Assembly: GCF_900116865.1 (NCBI RefSeq) | Contig: NZ_FPCD01000004.1 | Span: 124,001 to 188,000 of the forward strand | Source of the DNA: Butyrivibrio sp. M55 | GTDB lineage: Bacteria > Bacillota > Clostridia > Lachnospirales > Lachnospiraceae | DNA: 64,000 nucleotides | Direction: 5' to 3' | Shown: in pieces, positions 25,894 to 34,387 of the stretch | How the letters are laid out: each line of letters opens with the position of its first letter | How positions within the stretch are numbered: position 1 is the stretch's first letter | Notes under the pieces: model-generated | The model's database searches: none | What the model was told of the DNA's origin: nothing | The model's input: the letters and a program-made list of their open reading frames with translations, nothing else | Made by a program: the position numbers and the translations under genes

Positions 25894-27180
25894 TTATGCT
25901 TTGGCTAATATCAGCTTCTCTAAGTATGCGAGTCTTGCACATACGGTAAAGATATCCGCAGCCTGCTCAAGTTCTTCAAGAGGAGGAAGGGAAGGAGCAA
26001 ATCTTATTATAGAATCCATAGGATCCATGTGATAAGGGAAAGGTGCTCCTGCAGGAGTTAAGATGACACCTGCTTCTTTTGCAAGTTCAACGATACGTGA
26101 AGCGGTTCCCTTTGGTGCTTCATAAGTGATGAAATAACCACCCTTTGGAGAAGTCCATGTTCCGCAACCTGTATCACCGAGATCTCTTTCCATGGTCTTG
26201 ATGACCATCTCGAATTTAGGTCTTAAGATCTTGGCATGCTTTTTCATGTGCTCATCTACGGATTCAACATCCATGAAGTATCTTGCATGACGAAGCATGT
26301 TGATCTTATCGAATCCGATAGTCTGAACAGTAAGAGTTTTCTTAAGTTCCTGTCTGTTTGCATTGTTGCAAGCAATGGCAGCGATTCCGCCACCTGCAAA
26401 AGTGATCTTTGAAGTGGAAGCAAATTCAAAGGCAAGGCTTGGATTATCTGCTTCTTCACATTCATGAAGGATATTTAAGATCTTGCATTTTTCTTTATAT
26501 AAGTGATGTACTGCGTAAGCGTTGTCCCAGAAGATCCTGAAATCTTTTGCTGCAGGCTTAAGGTTAGCCATGCGACGAACAACTTCATCCGAATAAACAA
26601 TTCCCTGAGGGTTTGAATATTTAGGAACGCACCAGATTCCCTTGATTGAGTCATCCTTTGATACGAGATCTTCAATCATATCCATATCAGGGCCGTCATC
26701 ATTCATAGGAATGTTGATCATTTCAAATCCGAAATGCTGTGTTATGGCAAAGTGTCTGTCATATCCGGGTACAGGACAGAGCCACTTAACTTTTTCAAGT
26801 TTGCACCAAGGTGTGCAACCGCCAAAACCAAACATATATCCGCGTGCAACGGTATCAAACATTATATTTAAGGAAGAGTTACCGCAAACGATAACCTGCT
26901 CGGGCTGACAGTCCATTATCTCGGCCATCAGGTGCTGAGCCTCAACGATACCTTCCAAACAACCATAGTTTCTTGTTTCAACACCATTCATGCATCTCAT
27001 TAAAGACTTACCGTCTAAGATATCAAAAATAGGCATAGAAAGATTGAGCTGCTCAACAGAAGGCTTTCCGCGGCTCATATCGAGCTTGAGGCCTTTGGCT
27101 TGCCACTTTTTGTACTCGTTTGAAAGAACTTCTTTCTCTTTAATCAATTCATCTTGTGACAGTTCACTGTATTTTTTCAT
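25894..27180 (-). CDS. Aminotransferase class I, aspartate aminotransferase subgroup Ic-like
   Basis: A 428-residue PLP-dependent fold-type-I enzyme. Key blocks: MSRGKPSVEQLNLS, YGCLEGIVEAQ, NSSLNIMFD, VPGYDRHFAI, GIWCVPKYSNPQG, IFWDNAYAVH (Asp contacting PLP nitrogen), the Schiff-base lysine in FASTSKITFAGGG, and a late Arg in SIIRFAPSLPP. The layout matches the PF12897-type aspartate aminotransferases of Firmicutes and Actinobacteria. It likely interconverts aspartate/oxaloacetate with glutamate/2-oxoglutarate. It carries an operator-like 14-mer in its leader that recurs before the amino-acid transporter at 55799. Confidence 0.88.
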   Translation of the reverse strand: MKKYSELSQDELIKEKEVLSNEYKKWQAKGLKLDMSRGKPSVEQLNLSMPIFDILDGKSLMRCMNGVETRNYGCLEGIVEAQHLMAEIMDCQPEQVIVCGNSSLNIMFDTVARGYMFGFGGCTPWCKLEKVKWLCPVPGYDRHFAITQHFGFEMINIPMNDDGPDMDMIEDLVSKDDSIKGIWCVPKYSNPQGIVYSDEVVRRMANLKPAAKDFRIFWDNAYAVHHLYKEKCKILNILHECEEADNPSLAFEFASTSKITFAGGGIAAIACNNANRQELKKTLTVQTIGFDKINMLRHARYFMDVESVDEHMKKHAKILRPKFEMVIKTMERDLGDTGCGTWTSPKGGYFITYEAPKGTASRIVELAKEAGVILTPAGAPFPYHMDPMDSIIRFAPSLPPLEELEQAADIFTVCARLAYLEKLILAKA

Positions 27181-27198
27181 AAATCAATCCCCTGCAAA

Positions 27199-27260
27199 TT
27201 GTATACAAGTATTTTGGTATGTATCTAACATATTATTGCAGTATCGCCCTGACAAGTCAA
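27199..27260 (-). promoter_or_regulatory. Promoter and palindromic operator of the aminotransferase
   Basis: On the minus strand, TTGACT (27255-27260), a 17-bp spacer and AATAAT (27232-27237) form a good promoter. Downstream, within the leader, lies ATACTTGTATACAA (27199-27212 on the plus strand as its complement), containing the perfect palindrome TTGTATACAA. The same 14 bases occur at 55609-55622. This is GntR-like in form. Confidence 0.6.
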
Positions 27261-27410
27261 GTATAAATAAGGCATATCGTAAAAACTGCGCAAACGGCGG
27301 TGTCCCGGACCGGCGACTTTTGATATAATAAATCTGACAGATATAAACAATAGCATTATGTAAAGTACATTGCAGGGATAATTCTTGAAATTGCTGTATG
27401 GAGGACGGAA

Positions 27411-27776
27411 ATGGAAGGATTATATAGTGTTTCTGAAACAGTACTTAGATATGCCGTAGAATATTCCACACTTCTTTTGGAATTATTTGGAATCTGTATT
27501 CTTGTATTTACAGCTGTAAAAAGTTTTATATTCTGGTTAAAAAAGGATGAGTCTATAAGGCTCGAACTGGCACAGGGAATAGCTCTCGCTCTTGAATTTA
27601 AGCTTGGAGGAGAGGTGCTTAGGACCGTTGTGGTCAGAGAATGGTCGGAACTAGGTATCCTTGGGGCTATTATTGCGCTTAGGGCAACTCTGACATTTTT
27701 AATCCATTGGGAAATTGAAAAAGAAAAAATCGCGCTTCAACCAAAAGAGAGTATTAATAAGGATACTCCTTCGTGA
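27411..27776 (+). CDS. DUF1622 family membrane protein
   Basis: 121 residues with three predicted transmembrane helices (LLLELFGICILVFTAVKSFIFW, LGGEVLRTVVV region, LGILGAIIALRATLTFLIHW). The LELAQGIALALEFKLGGEVLRT segment between helices is the DUF1622 signature, and WEIEKEK after the last helix is also typical. Family function is not established. GGACGG lies 5 bp before the ATG. It is divergent from the aminotransferase. Confidence 0.85.
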   Translation: MEGLYSVSETVLRYAVEYSTLLLELFGICILVFTAVKSFIFWLKKDESIRLELAQGIALALEFKLGGEVLRTVVVREWSELGILGAIIALRATLTFLIHWEIEKEKIALQPKESINKDTPS

Positions 27777-27863
27777 CATAGTGCCTGTGACTGCAGGATC
27801 ATGCGGACAAGTCTCGAAGGAGCCAAAGATAACAGAAAAGAAAAATCATTTCTTTTAAAGACG

Positions 27864-27896
27864 CTTATTCCTGAAATAGCGAATAAGAATTTTTTT
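27864..27896 (+). terminator. Terminator downstream of DUF1622 gene
   Basis: CTTATTC, a 10-nt loop, GAATAAG then AATTTTTTT. It sits in the 390-bp gap 27777-28166. The remainder of that gap is AT-rich with dyads near its right end and no ORF. Confidence 0.65.
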
Positions 27897-28065
27897 ATTT
27901 TAGAAAGAAATAAAAAAACACATTGGAATTTGTAGCCGGAACTTAAAGATGATTAGTGTAGAATATATTCTTTCTTAAATATATCATCGAAAACTGGATC
28001 GTCGATTCCTGCAAATCGCAATAGCTATTTTCGCTTTTTCGTGTGTTATTTATGTGAAAAAGATG

Positions 28066-28111
28066 TGTTCATTTTGTGAACATGATTGAAGGTGAAACTT
28101 AATTTAAGTTT
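28066..28111 (+). promoter_or_regulatory. Two dyads upstream of the histidine phosphatase gene
   Basis: TGTTCA, 5 bp, TGAACA (28066-28082) and AAACTTAA-T-TTAAGTTT (28095-28111) are two perfect inverted repeats within 46 bp, ending 55 bp before the ATG. Either could be an operator. I see no convincing -35/-10 pair to anchor them. Confidence 0.4.
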
Positions 28112-28166
28112 TCGAAAAAACGAAAATAATAAAATATCACATTTACTTTTGGAAGGATAATTACAA

Positions 28167-28700
28167 ATGGATCATTTTTATTTTGTACGACATGGGGAAA
28201 CCATCTGGAACGTTGAAAACAAGATCTGTGGAGCAACTGACATCGCACTGACCGAAAGAGGGCATGAACAGGCAATCGAGGTTGGACGCATGATCAAGGA
28301 AAAGAATATCAAGGCTGATGAGATACTTACATCCCCATTGATGAGAGCATATGATACTGCTAAACATATCTCGGAAGTCACCGGTATTCCGGTAAGAGTT
28401 GAGCAGAGGCTTATAGAACAGAATTTTGGAATATATGAATCAACGGCTCGTGACGGTCTTGAGTTTCATGAAGCCAAGAAGCACATGGCAAGCCGCTTTA
28501 AGACCGGAGAATCAATGATGCAACTGGCACAGAGAATATATAACCTTCTTGATGACATTAATAAAGACGACAAAGAGTATATACTTGTTGCACATAACGG
28601 AATCGTAAGGATCGTAGAATCTTATTTCAGGGAAATGGATAATGAGGAGTTCTCAAGATTTGGAATAAATAATTGCGAGATCAGAAGATATGAGTATTGA
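28167..28700 (+). CDS. Histidine phosphatase family protein (phosphoglycerate mutase-like)
   Basis: 177 residues. The catalytic RHG motif is VRHGETIWN with the phosphorylated His near residue 9. A second Arg is in LTSPLMRAYDTA, and the second catalytic His is in LVAHNGIVR. The shortness and the ICGATDIALTERG segment fit the broad-specificity phosphatase or alpha-ribazole-phosphatase-like branch better than a glycolytic mutase. TTGGAAGG lies 9 bp before the ATG. Substrate unknown. Confidence 0.9.
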   Translation: MDHFYFVRHGETIWNVENKICGATDIALTERGHEQAIEVGRMIKEKNIKADEILTSPLMRAYDTAKHISEVTGIPVRVEQRLIEQNFGIYESTARDGLEFHEAKKHMASRFKTGESMMQLAQRIYNLLDDINKDDKEYILVAHNGIVRIVESYFREMDNEEFSRFGINNCEIRRYEY

Positions 28701-28723
28701 TATTACGATAAATTAAGCAAAAA

Positions 28724-28762
28724 CAATCCCCTGCTGATCAATACTGATAAGCAGGGGGATTG
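28724..28762. terminator. Bidirectional terminator between histidine phosphatase and HU genes
   Basis: CAATCCCCTGCTGATCA and TGATAAGCAGGGGGATTG form a long GC-rich stem. On the minus strand it is followed by TTTTTGC, so it terminates hup well. It may also end the plus-strand gene. Confidence 0.88.
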
Positions 28763-28768
28763 AAATTA

Positions 28769-29053
28769 TTATTTCTTCTTACCGTTAACAGCATCCTTAA
28801 GAGCCTTACCAGCCTTGAACTTAGGAACAGTAGCTGCAGGAATCTTAATAGCTGCGCCAGTCTGAGGATTCTTACCTGTTCTAGCAGCTCTCTTAGCTGT
28901 CTCGAAAGTACCAAATCCAACAAGCTGAACTTTGCCCTTTTTCTTAAGTTCCTTAGAAACTGCCTCTGTGAAAGCCTTTACAGCCTTCTCAGAATCCTTC
29001 TTAGAAAGACCGGTCTCTTTTGCAATAGCATCAACGAGTTCTGTCTTATTCAT
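28769..29053 (-). CDS. hup: Histone-like DNA-binding protein HU
   Basis: 94 residues with the full HU fold: MNKTELVDAIAKETGLSKKD, the central VQLVGFGTFE, the DNA-wrapping arm AARTGKNPQTGAAIKIPAATVPKF containing the intercalating Pro, and a basic tail KKK. It is an abundant nucleoid protein that bends DNA non-specifically. GGGAGG lies 8 bp before the ATG and a good promoter is present upstream. Confidence 0.97.
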   Translation of the reverse strand: MNKTELVDAIAKETGLSKKDSEKAVKAFTEAVSKELKKKGKVQLVGFGTFETAKRAARTGKNPQTGAAIKIPAATVPKFKAGKALKDAVNGKKK

Positions 29054-29096
29054 GATAATACCTCCCTCAAAATGAGTATTTTAACTACTAATCAAG

Positions 29097-29125
29097 ATTT
29101 TACAATGTTTTTATGCGCCTTACAA
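29097..29125 (-). promoter_or_regulatory. sigma-A-type promoter of hup
   Basis: On the minus strand, TTGTAA (29120-29125), a 17-bp spacer, TAAAAT (29097-29102). Confidence 0.65.
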
Positions 29126-29288
29126 GAGTTTTAAATCGAAAAAACGCCAAAAATTATAGTATTTTTTAGTGCATAATTCTGAAAAGACGCATGATTAAAT
29201 GGTTTAAAATGAGGGTGAGGCCTTAATGCCAGAGTAATTAACGAAATATAATAATGATGTGTTTAAAAGTTGCATTGTATATGTAAGA

Positions 29289-30137
29289 TTACTCGACGCA
29301 GATGAACAAATACTTAAAATACGTGTGGTCTGCTTCTTTATTATATATATTTATAAGACTCACGGAAAAAAGATCTGAGCAGGCGGTCAGCTTGTTCCTT
29401 TTTATGTATGTGACCATTTTCTTATATGTCTTGTCTATTCCGGAAGTGTTGTGGTCGTGATAGCAGCTTATCGCTTTTCTGCTTGGGAGCGGGAAAGAAT
29501 CAACATTATCCGCAGGCAAAAATGACAAAGTAATAATGTTGTTATATACGTAATCTCCTTTTATTAGGTCTTTATAATCGATAGTAACTCCCGAAGGGAA
29601 TGCGGCAAAAGAAGAGTCGGAATTCGCCCTGGCCAGATGTGCGGAGATATCCTTGGCAACATCGGCGGCATGATAGGACGAAGATTTGTCTTTAACTTTT
29701 GTTGATGAAAAACTCATGTCCGGAATGATATCAAGAAACGGGACACCGGGTTTACAACCGTCATATTTTTCCAAGATCCAAAGGCCAAGATGAAGAGAAC
29801 TTATCTTTTTATTGATAAGAAAAAGCTCACGTTGCATATCCAGTATTTTGGTGTTTACCAATTTTGAGATACTTTCTTTACTGGAATTGTGAATGGTAGT
29901 GCTGATCTCTTTTATCGAACAACCGGCTTTTCGCATTGTATTTATAAAGAAAAAAGAGCTGATCTGTGATGCGGAATAGTAGTGATAGCCGTTGTTTGGA
30001 TCAACTCTCGGAGTCAAAATATTTTGTTCGTAATAATATCTGAGAGTATCTCTTGTCGTACCACATAGTTTTGCAAACTGGCTCACGCTCAGTGAATACT
30101 CTATATCTTCATCTTCGAAGTCACTAAATCTTGTCAT
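29289..30137 (-). CDS. MerR family transcriptional regulator, divergent from the fab operon
   Basis: 282 residues. Residues about 15-85 are a MerR winged helix (SVSQFAKLCGTTRDTLRYYYEQNIL, then the wing NNGYHYYSASQ and IKEISTTI), followed by a dimerisation helix (about 90-125) and a C-terminal 150-residue domain that may bind a ligand. No cysteine cluster of a metal sensor is evident. The gene is transcribed away from acpP with 146 bp between the starts. That gap has a promoter of MerR-activated type facing acpP. I infer it controls fatty-acid synthesis in place of the FapR or FabT repressors known in other Firmicutes. AGGAGG-type site (rev. complement of CCTCCT) precedes the ATG. Confidence 0.88.
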   Translation of the reverse strand: MTRFSDFEDEDIEYSLSVSQFAKLCGTTRDTLRYYYEQNILTPRVDPNNGYHYYSASQISSFFFINTMRKAGCSIKEISTTIHNSSKESISKLVNTKILDMQRELFLINKKISSLHLGLWILEKYDGCKPGVPFLDIIPDMSFSSTKVKDKSSSYHAADVAKDISAHLARANSDSSFAAFPSGVTIDYKDLIKGDYVYNNIITLSFLPADNVDSFPLPSRKAISCYHDHNTSGIDKTYKKMVTYIKRNKLTACSDLFSVSLINIYNKEADHTYFKYLFICVE

Positions 30138-30179
30138 AGAAACCTCCTAAAAAATGATAAAAAAATATCAAAAATGCAC

Positions 30180-30210
30180 TTGACCTGGGGGTTACCCCCA
30201 CGTTTATTGT
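30180..30210 (+). promoter_or_regulatory. MerR-type promoter of the fab operon (19-bp spacer with dyad)
   Basis: TTGACC (30180-30185) and TATTGT (30205-30210) are separated by 19 bp, two more than optimal, and the spacer contains TGGGGG-TTA-CCCCCA (30186-30200). This is the exact design of promoters activated by MerR-family proteins, which untwist the overlong spacer. It faces acpP, with the start of transcription expected near 30217. Confidence 0.85.
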
Positions 30211-30283
30211 AACAGAGAATTAAGTTAATACAATCTTATTTTCAGACAATAGGAAAAATAATTAAGAAAAGGGAGAAAAGAAC

Positions 30284-30505
30284 ATGAAAGATGTAAAAGC
30301 AACAATTGTACGTATAATCGCAGAGTACCTTGATAAGGAGGAGTCAGAGATCAAGACAACTGATACTTTTACAGAAATCGGACTTGATTCACTTGACATC
30401 ATGGAACTTGTAATGCAGATGCAGGAAGAACTTGATTGCAAGATCGAACTTTCTCAGGAAATCACAACAATTGACAAACTTGCAGAGCTTATTGAGAAGC
30501 AGTAA
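30284..30505 (+). CDS. acpP: Acyl carrier protein
   Basis: 73 residues, acidic and helical. The phosphopantetheine site is the Ser of the DSL motif (about Ser36, GLDSLDIMELVM). Its start is preceded by AAAGGGAG. As the first gene of the fatty-acid operon it carries the growing chain for FabD, FabF, FabG, FabZ and FabK, all encoded downstream. Confidence 0.96.
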   Translation: MKDVKATIVRIIAEYLDKEESEIKTTDTFTEIGLDSLDIMELVMQMQEELDCKIELSQEITTIDKLAELIEKQ

Positions 30506-30533
30506 TCAGTGATCCGTTTGGAGGAATAAGAAA

Positions 30534-31463
30534 ATGGAAAAAAATCCTGTTTGCGAAATGCTTGGGATTGAATACCCCGTAATACAGGGCGGAATGGCAT
30601 GGATTGCAGATGCAAAGCTTGCCGCTGCCGTTTCAAATGCCGGTGGACTTGGACTTATCGCAGCGATGAATTCAAACGGCGAACAGCTCAGAGCCCAGAT
30701 AAAAGAGGCAAAAAAGCTTACAGATAAGCCTTTTGGAGTAAATCTGATGCTTATGAGCCCTTATATCGACGAGGCTGTGGATGTTGTATGTGAAGAAGGT
30801 ATTTCGGTTGTTACTACAGGAGCGGGAAATCCTTCGAAATATATGGAAAAGCTTAAAGGTGCAAATATAAAGGTTATCTGTGTTGTTGCCAGCGTTGCAC
30901 TTGCCGTAATGGTTGAGCGCATGGGCGCAAGCGCTGTTATTGCAGAAGGCTGCGAGTCAGGCGGACATGTCGGAGAGACAACAACTATGGCGCTTGTACC
31001 TCAGGTTGTAGATGCAGTAAACATCCCTGTTATCGCTGCAGGCGGAATTGCCGACGGAAGAGGAATGGCTGCAGCATACATGCTTGGAGCAAAGGCAGTG
31101 CAGATGGGAACAAGATTCCTTACAGCAAAAGAGTGCGGCGTGCACGAAAACTACAAGGAAAAAGTTCTCAGCGCAAAAGACAGAGACACAATCGTTACCG
31201 GAAAGTCTCTCGGACATCCTGTCAGAGCACTTAAGAACAGAATGACCAGAGAATTTCAGGCAAAAGAGCTTGATCCCAATACTACAAGTGAAGAGCTTGA
31301 AGCAATGGGCGCAGGCGCATTAAGAAAAGCAGCTATAGACGGAGACGTAAAGTACGGTTCATGTATGTGCGGACAGATCGCGGGACTTGTAAAGAGCGAA
31401 GGAACCTGCGAAGAGATCATTAAGAGCATATACAGTGAAGCGATGGCACTTATGGGTGCTTGA
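30534..31463 (+). CDS. fabK: Enoyl-[acyl-carrier-protein] reductase FabK (FMN-dependent)
   Basis: 309 residues, a TIM-barrel flavoprotein of the nitronate monooxygenase/FabK family. IEYPVIQGGMAWIAD at the N-terminus, AEGCESGGHVGE, PVIAAGGIADGRG and VQMGTRFLTAKEC are the FMN and active-site blocks, with His in SGGHVG. It reduces the trans-2-enoyl-ACP double bond with NAD(P)H, ending each elongation cycle. It replaces FabI, which is not present here; FabK enzymes are insensitive to triclosan (family knowledge). GGAGG lies 8 bp before the ATG. Confidence 0.95.
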   Translation: MEKNPVCEMLGIEYPVIQGGMAWIADAKLAAAVSNAGGLGLIAAMNSNGEQLRAQIKEAKKLTDKPFGVNLMLMSPYIDEAVDVVCEEGISVVTTGAGNPSKYMEKLKGANIKVICVVASVALAVMVERMGASAVIAEGCESGGHVGETTTMALVPQVVDAVNIPVIAAGGIADGRGMAAAYMLGAKAVQMGTRFLTAKECGVHENYKEKVLSAKDRDTIVTGKSLGHPVRALKNRMTREFQAKELDPNTTSEELEAMGAGALRKAAIDGDVKYGSCMCGQIAGLVKSEGTCEEIIKSIYSEAMALMGA

Positions 31464-31477
31464 AAAGTGGAGAAAAT

Positions 31478-32407
31478 ATGAAAAAAATCGCATTTTTATT
31501 TGCCGGTCAAGGGAGTCAGTACGCCGGAATGGGAAAAGACCTATATGAGAATATCACTGAAGTGAAGGAGTTTTTTGACACTGCCGAATCTGTAAGACCC
31601 GGAACACTTAACCAGATGTTTTCGGGAACGGAAGAAGAGCTGAAAAAAACAGAGAACACACAGCCTTGCCTTTTTCTGGCTGATATTGCAAGTGCAATCG
31701 CGCTTGAAAACAGCGGAATAAAAGCTGACGTGGTTGCAGGCTTTTCACTCGGAGAAGTTGTTGCTATGGGAATGTCAGGGGCACTTGCCAAAGATGACGC
31801 ATTCAGACTGGTATGTAAAAGAGGAAAGCTCATGCAGGCAGCTGCAGATGCCAAGAAAGGCAGCATGATCGCTGTTATGCGAATGGATAAGAGTGAGCTT
31901 GAGTCATTATGCGATGAATTCGGAGTATATCCTGTCAATTACAATTGCCCCGGACAGATTGTTGTTTCCGGGGAGGAAGACAGGATTGAGAAGTTGAAAG
32001 GCGCTCTTTCCGAAAAAAGTGTGAGATTCGTGCCTCTCGCAGTAGGCGGCCCTTTCCATACACCATATATGAAAGAGGCGTCTTTAGGGTTACAGGAAGA
32101 GATAGAAAACGAAGAGTTATATAGCATAAACGGACCTGAGACTCCGGTATATGCCAATATGACAGCAAAGCCGTATCCCGTTGATAAAGAAGGCATAATC
32201 GATACTATTTCGAATCAGATATCAAACAGTGTTAAGTGGGAAGAGACACTTAATAACATGGCGGCTGAAGGAATTGACACCTTCATAGAATGCGGCCCCG
32301 GAAAGACACTTTCCGGATTTGTAAAAAGAACTGTTCCCGGAGCAAACATTTATAACGTAAGCGATATCGATTCTTTGAACAAAGTTGTAGAGGAGCTGAA
32401 AAAATAA
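31478..32407 (+). CDS. fabD: Malonyl-CoA:ACP transacylase
   Basis: 309 residues from MKKIAFLFAGQGSQ; GTGGAG is 7 bp upstream, and an in-frame ATG six codons earlier overlaps fabK without a ribosome site. The catalytic serine is in GFSLGE (about Ser90) and the histidine in GPFHTPYM (about His194). It moves malonyl groups from CoA to ACP. Its TAA stop overlaps the fabG ATG by one base (TAATG), indicating coupled translation. Confidence 0.96.
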   Translation: MKKIAFLFAGQGSQYAGMGKDLYENITEVKEFFDTAESVRPGTLNQMFSGTEEELKKTENTQPCLFLADIASAIALENSGIKADVVAGFSLGEVVAMGMSGALAKDDAFRLVCKRGKLMQAAADAKKGSMIAVMRMDKSELESLCDEFGVYPVNYNCPGQIVVSGEEDRIEKLKGALSEKSVRFVPLAVGGPFHTPYMKEASLGLQEEIENEELYSINGPETPVYANMTAKPYPVDKEGIIDTISNQISNSVKWEETLNNMAAEGIDTFIECGPGKTLSGFVKRTVPGANIYNVSDIDSLNKVVEELKK

Positions 32408-33147
32408 TGTTAAAGGGAAAAGTTGCTGTAATTACAGGCGGTACAAGAGGAATCGGCAACGCCATTGCGAAGAAATACGCAGAGAACGGTGCGAACCTTG
32501 CGATAATCGCTACAAAAGACAATGAAAAGGCGCAGGCCGCCATTGAAGAACTTAAGAAGAACGGTACAGATGTAAAGCTATATCTGTGTGATATAAAAAA
32601 TGCCGATCAGGTAACTTCCGTATCGGAGGAAATTCTGTCAGACTTCGGCGGAGTTGACATAGTAGTAAATAATGCCGGAATAACAAGAGATAACTTGCTT
32701 CCGGGAATGAGCATTGCGGATATAGACGATGTTATTGACATTAACTTAAAAGGAACAATGTATGTAACACGCTCTTTTATCCGTAATTTTATAAAGAGAA
32801 AAGGTGGAAATGTTATAAATATCAGTTCTGTAGTAGGACTGATGGGAAATAAAGGTCAGGCAAACTATGCCGCTTCAAAAGCAGGAATAGTTGGTTTTAC
32901 CAAGACTGTAGCTAAGGAATATGGCAGAAAGAATATAAGATGCAATGCCATCGCGCCCGGATATATAGCTACCGAGATGACAGCCCAGCTGTCCGAAGCT
33001 CAGACAGATGAGCTTAAGAAGCAGCTTCCGCTTGCAAGACTCGGAATGCCGGAAGATATTGCGGAACTTGCTTTGTTCCTTGCAAGTGAGAAATCTTCAT
33101 ATATCACAGGCGAAGTTATAAAAGTAGATGGAGGAATGTATGTGTAG
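32407..33147 (+). CDS. fabG: 3-oxoacyl-[ACP] reductase
   Basis: A 246-residue short-chain dehydrogenase. The NADP-binding loop is GGTRGIG (about 11-17). The NNAG motif is at 88-91, and the catalytic Ser (about 141), Tyr154 and Lys158 in YAASK are all present. It reduces 3-oxoacyl-ACP to 3-hydroxyacyl-ACP. It overlaps fabD by one base and fabF by eight bases. Confidence 0.97.
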   Translation: MLKGKVAVITGGTRGIGNAIAKKYAENGANLAIIATKDNEKAQAAIEELKKNGTDVKLYLCDIKNADQVTSVSEEILSDFGGVDIVVNNAGITRDNLLPGMSIADIDDVIDINLKGTMYVTRSFIRNFIKRKGGNVINISSVVGLMGNKGQANYAASKAGIVGFTKTVAKEYGRKNIRCNAIAPGYIATEMTAQLSEAQTDELKKQLPLARLGMPEDIAELALFLASEKSSYITGEVIKVDGGMYV

Positions 33148-34375
33148 AGTAGTTGTTACAGGAATGGGAGTAATCTCACCGGTTGGAAATGATATCGATA
33201 CTTTTTGGGATAGCTTAAAGTCCGGAAAATGCGGCATTGACAAAATTCAGAGATTTGATGCTTCAGGACTTAAGGTTAGCCTTGATGCAGAAGTAAAAGA
33301 ATTTGAGCCTAAAAAATATTATGACACCGTTCAGGAAATCCGTAAGTCAGATCTTTTCATGCAGTATGCAATGGCTGCTGCAAGACAGGCTGTTGAGCAG
33401 AGTGGAATCTTAGAGAGCGATCTTGATAAAGAGCGCTTTGGTGTATATATAGGATCCGGAATCGGTGGAATAAATACAACAATCCGTGAGACAAGAAAGC
33501 TTGATGAAAAGGGACCCGAGATGGTTTCTCCTTTCTTTGTCCCCATGATGATCAGTAATATGGCAGCAGGTGCCGTATCTATCAAATTCGGTGCTAAGGG
33601 GCCTACACTTCCTATCGTTACAGCATGTGCTACTTCAACACATACTATCGGTGAAGCATACAGAGTTATCAAGCACGGCTATGCAGATGCGATCATCGCA
33701 GGTGGAAGTGAAGCTTCCATAAACGAACTTGCTATGGCCGGATTCATCAATTGCCAGGCTCTCAACCTTTCAGAAAATCCTTCGGAAGGAAGCATTCCTT
33801 TTGATAAGAGAAGAGGCGGATTCGTAATGGGCGAAGGTGCAGGAATCCTTATCCTTGAGGAATATGAGCATGCAAAGAAGCGCGGAGCTAAGATCTACGC
33901 TGAGGTTGTAGGATACGGAAACACATCAGACGCTTATCACATCACTGCTCCCGATCCTGAAGGAGACGGCGCTGTAAGAGCAATTCAGGCTGCAGTTAAG
34001 GAAGCAAAAGTAAGCGATAACGACGAGATTTACTTCAATGCACACGGAACAGGTACACACCTTAACGATGCGATGGAGACAAAGGCAATCAAGAAGGTCT
34101 TTGGTAAGAAAGCTTATGACATCCATATCAGTTCAACGAAGTCTATGACCGGACACATGATGGGTGCAACAGGTGCCGTTGAAGCAATTGCGTCAGTTAT
34201 GGCACTTAACGAAGGAATCATACCTCCTACTATCAATTACAAAGAGAAAGATGAAGAGTGTGATCTTAACTATACGGTAAACAAAGCTGAAAACGTTGAT
34301 GTTGATTATGCGATCAGCACATCACTCGGATTTGGCGGACACAACGCATGTATAGCATTTAAGAAAGTTAATTGA
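33140..34375 (+). CDS. fabF: 3-oxoacyl-[ACP] synthase II
   Basis: 411 residues from MCRVVVTGMGV; GGAGG in the end of fabG lies 5 bp upstream, which favours this ATG over one four codons earlier. The catalytic triad is complete: Cys163 in TACATS, His302 in NAHGTGTHLND and His339 in SMTGHMMGATG. It condenses malonyl-ACP with acyl-ACP. FabH, the usual initiating synthase, is missing from this operon, so initiation must be supplied elsewhere or by another route. Confidence 0.96.
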   Translation: MCRVVVTGMGVISPVGNDIDTFWDSLKSGKCGIDKIQRFDASGLKVSLDAEVKEFEPKKYYDTVQEIRKSDLFMQYAMAAARQAVEQSGILESDLDKERFGVYIGSGIGGINTTIRETRKLDEKGPEMVSPFFVPMMISNMAAGAVSIKFGAKGPTLPIVTACATSTHTIGEAYRVIKHGYADAIIAGGSEASINELAMAGFINCQALNLSENPSEGSIPFDKRRGGFVMGEGAGILILEEYEHAKKRGAKIYAEVVGYGNTSDAYHITAPDPEGDGAVRAIQAAVKEAKVSDNDEIYFNAHGTGTHLNDAMETKAIKKVFGKKAYDIHISSTKSMTGHMMGATGAVEAIASVMALNEGIIPPTINYKEKDEECDLNYTVNKAENVDVDYAISTSLGFGGHNACIAFKKVN

Positions 34376-34387
34376 GAAAGGGCAAAT

